In this document: one piece after another, positions 14,404 through 15,074 of the stretch
Layout: each line of letters starts with the position of its first letter
Numbering within the stretch: position 1 is the stretch's first letter
The notes under the pieces: model-generated
What the model was told of the DNA's origin: nothing
What the model saw: the letters and a program-made list of their open reading frames with translations, nothing else
The model's database searches: none
Origin: Holosporaceae bacterium
Lineage (GTDB): Bacteria > Pseudomonadota > Alphaproteobacteria > UBA3830
Assembly (NCBI GenBank): GCA_031265715.1
Contig: JAISCG010000027.1
Coordinates: 1 to 15,074 of the forward strand
Reading direction: 5' to 3'
Length of the DNA: 15,074 nt
Translations under genes and position numbers: made by a program

Positions 14404-14817
14404 TTATTTACGATTTACGATATTCTTCGCTTCTTCGACGGAGTCTCTCAATCTCTTGGTAAACGCTGCCGTCAATTCGTTGTTGTTGGCAGTAATCAGA
14501 TCAGAAATTTGCTTACTGTTTTCGATCGCTTTCACGGTGGCGTCCCGGGTAACCTGGGAAAATTTAGCAATCGCGTCGGCGGGCTTTCCGCTTTTTTCCG
14601 CGACGCTGCTCATATCACTTATAAACTGCTTGAAAAAAGCGGTTTGAAGCTTCGCGATTCCGCTGCAAACCTCGGCGGACATTTTATTTATAAGTCCGAG
14701 AATTTCCAAATTTTTCTTATACGAATCAAAAACTGCGTTCACATCAAATTTCGGTATTTTAAATCCGGCGAAACCCTCGGTCTTCGCCTCGGTTCCCGGA
14801 TTGGTAGTTGTTGCCAT
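14404..14817 (-). CDS. Phasin family protein
   Basis: This small protein coats polyhydroxyalkanoate granules in alphaproteobacteria, or acts as a general stress-related granule protein. The 137-residue product is alpha-helical and amphipathic, with no signal peptide. It carries the Phasin_2-type pattern: a Pro/Thr-rich start (MATTTNPGTEAK), FKIPKFDVNAVFDSYKKNLE, a long helix through NKMSAEVCSGIAKLQTAFF, and KAIENSKQISDLITANNNE near the end. The frame is open up to an ATG at 14859, but the ATG at 14817 has a perfect AAGGAG ribosome site and the conserved MATTTNP start, so I chose it. It is a single-gene unit with its own terminator; no PHA synthase gene is adjacent. The promoter is probably in the AT-rich stretch 14818-14994 but I could not pick convincing boxes for the minus strand. 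Confidence 0.88.
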   Translation of the reverse strand: MATTTNPGTEAKTEGFAGFKIPKFDVNAVFDSYKKNLEILGLINKMSAEVCSGIAKLQTAFFKQFISDMSSVAEKSGKPADAIAKFSQVTRDATVKAIENSKQISDLITANNNELTAAFTKRLRDSVEEAKNIVNRK

Positions 14818-14938
14818 CTTTCTCTCCTTAAACTTTTTAACTCCCCTATAGTGCATCATAAATAAAAAATAATCAATCTTTGTTTTTAATTTTCCATATT
14901 GTTTTATTCAGATAAAATTTATACGAATCGCCTGCTGC

Positions 14939-14968
14939 TTGACTGAAGACAATTTAAAACGTTATCAT
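14939..14968 (+). promoter_or_regulatory. Sigma-70 type promoter for recA
   Basis: TTGACT (14939-14944) is followed after 18 bp by TATCAT (14963-14968), five of six matches in each. The predicted start is about 20 bp before the recA ATG. I saw no GTTC-N7-GTTC alphaproteobacterial LexA box across it. Confidence 0.6.
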
Positions 14969-14994
14969 CAGGCAGTTTTAGTAAGGATCGTTTT

Positions 14995-15074
14995 ATGGAT
15001 AAAGAAAAGGCACTTGAAGCAGCTCTGTCACAAATAGAAAAAGCGTTCGGCAAGGGTTCGGTGATGAAACTCGG
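14995..15074 (+). CDS. recA: Recombinase RecA, N-terminal start (partial)
   Basis: RecA forms filaments on single-stranded DNA, catalyses strand exchange and triggers LexA cleavage. Only 26 codons are in the window, but they read MDKEKALEAALSQIEKAFGK followed by GSVMKLG, the near-invariant RecA N-terminal helix. The ATG at 14995 has AAGGA seven bases upstream. The gene runs off the right edge and is transcribed away from the phasin gene. Confidence 0.95.
   Translation, partial: MDKEKALEAALSQIEKAFGKGSVMKL

Noticed and set aside
14818..14859. Longer phasin starting at the ATG at 14859
   Set aside because: The ATG at 14817 has a perfect AAGGAG site whose bases would otherwise be coding, and MATTTNP fits phasin N-termini.
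14930..14994. LexA (SOS) operator before recA
   Set aside because: No GTTC-N7-GTTC or GAAC-N7-GAAC direct repeat is visible in the promoter stretch.

Overview
The window looks like part of a chromosome from an alphaproteobacterium of moderate GC (low forties per cent by eye), most likely a host-associated or intracellular lineage of the Holosporales/Rickettsiales kind. This placement is inference. It rests on the family make-up (MreBC, AccBC, a phasin, a RecA start, an Rpn-type nuclease tail), the compact bio gene cluster, dispersed palindromic repeats of a style common in such genomes, and two large secreted proteins of no recognisable family. Almost everything is on the minus strand. Only the Rpn tail at the left edge, a decayed transposase and the recA start at the right edge are on plus.

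Layout, left to right. 1-291: C-terminus of an Rpn-family nuclease/transposase, followed by a 24-bp inverted repeat and dispersed palindrome copy A. 607-3482 (minus): mreB, mreC, then an unknown exported protein with its own promoter; mreD, the PBP2 gene and rodA do not follow mreC. 3483-3894: the mreB promoter and the remains of an ISAs1-like transposase. 3895-6600 (minus): tRNA-Val(GAC), accB, accC, uppP, packed so tightly that one transcript is likely. 6601-6817: the tRNA promoter and palindrome copy B. 6818-10097 (minus): two tandem paralogous secreted proteins, each carrying internal repeats. 10161-14076 (minus): bioD-bioA-bioB-bioF with overlapping or nearly touching ends, covering every step from pimeloyl-ACP/CoA to biotin. 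14077-14403: a candidate bio promoter/operator, copy C and a clear terminator. 14404-14817 (minus): a phasin. 14995 to the end (plus): start of recA.

Functionally, the window joins biotin synthesis (bioDABF) with the main user of biotin (AccB, the biotin carboxyl carrier, and AccC, which carboxylates it). The acc genes also carry uppP, so fatty-acid initiation is transcriptionally tied to lipid-carrier recycling for the cell wall, and MreBC belongs to the same envelope theme. The phasin suggests polyhydroxyalkanoate granules.

The least explained part is the tandem secreted pair between the bio genes and the tRNA-acc operon. It shows a 49-codon in-frame duplication, a run of six nonapeptide repeats and a 24-bp duplication, as expected of a fast-evolving, possibly host-facing family. 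Nothing here reaches the level of a demonstrated new system; that pair is the best candidate for new biology.
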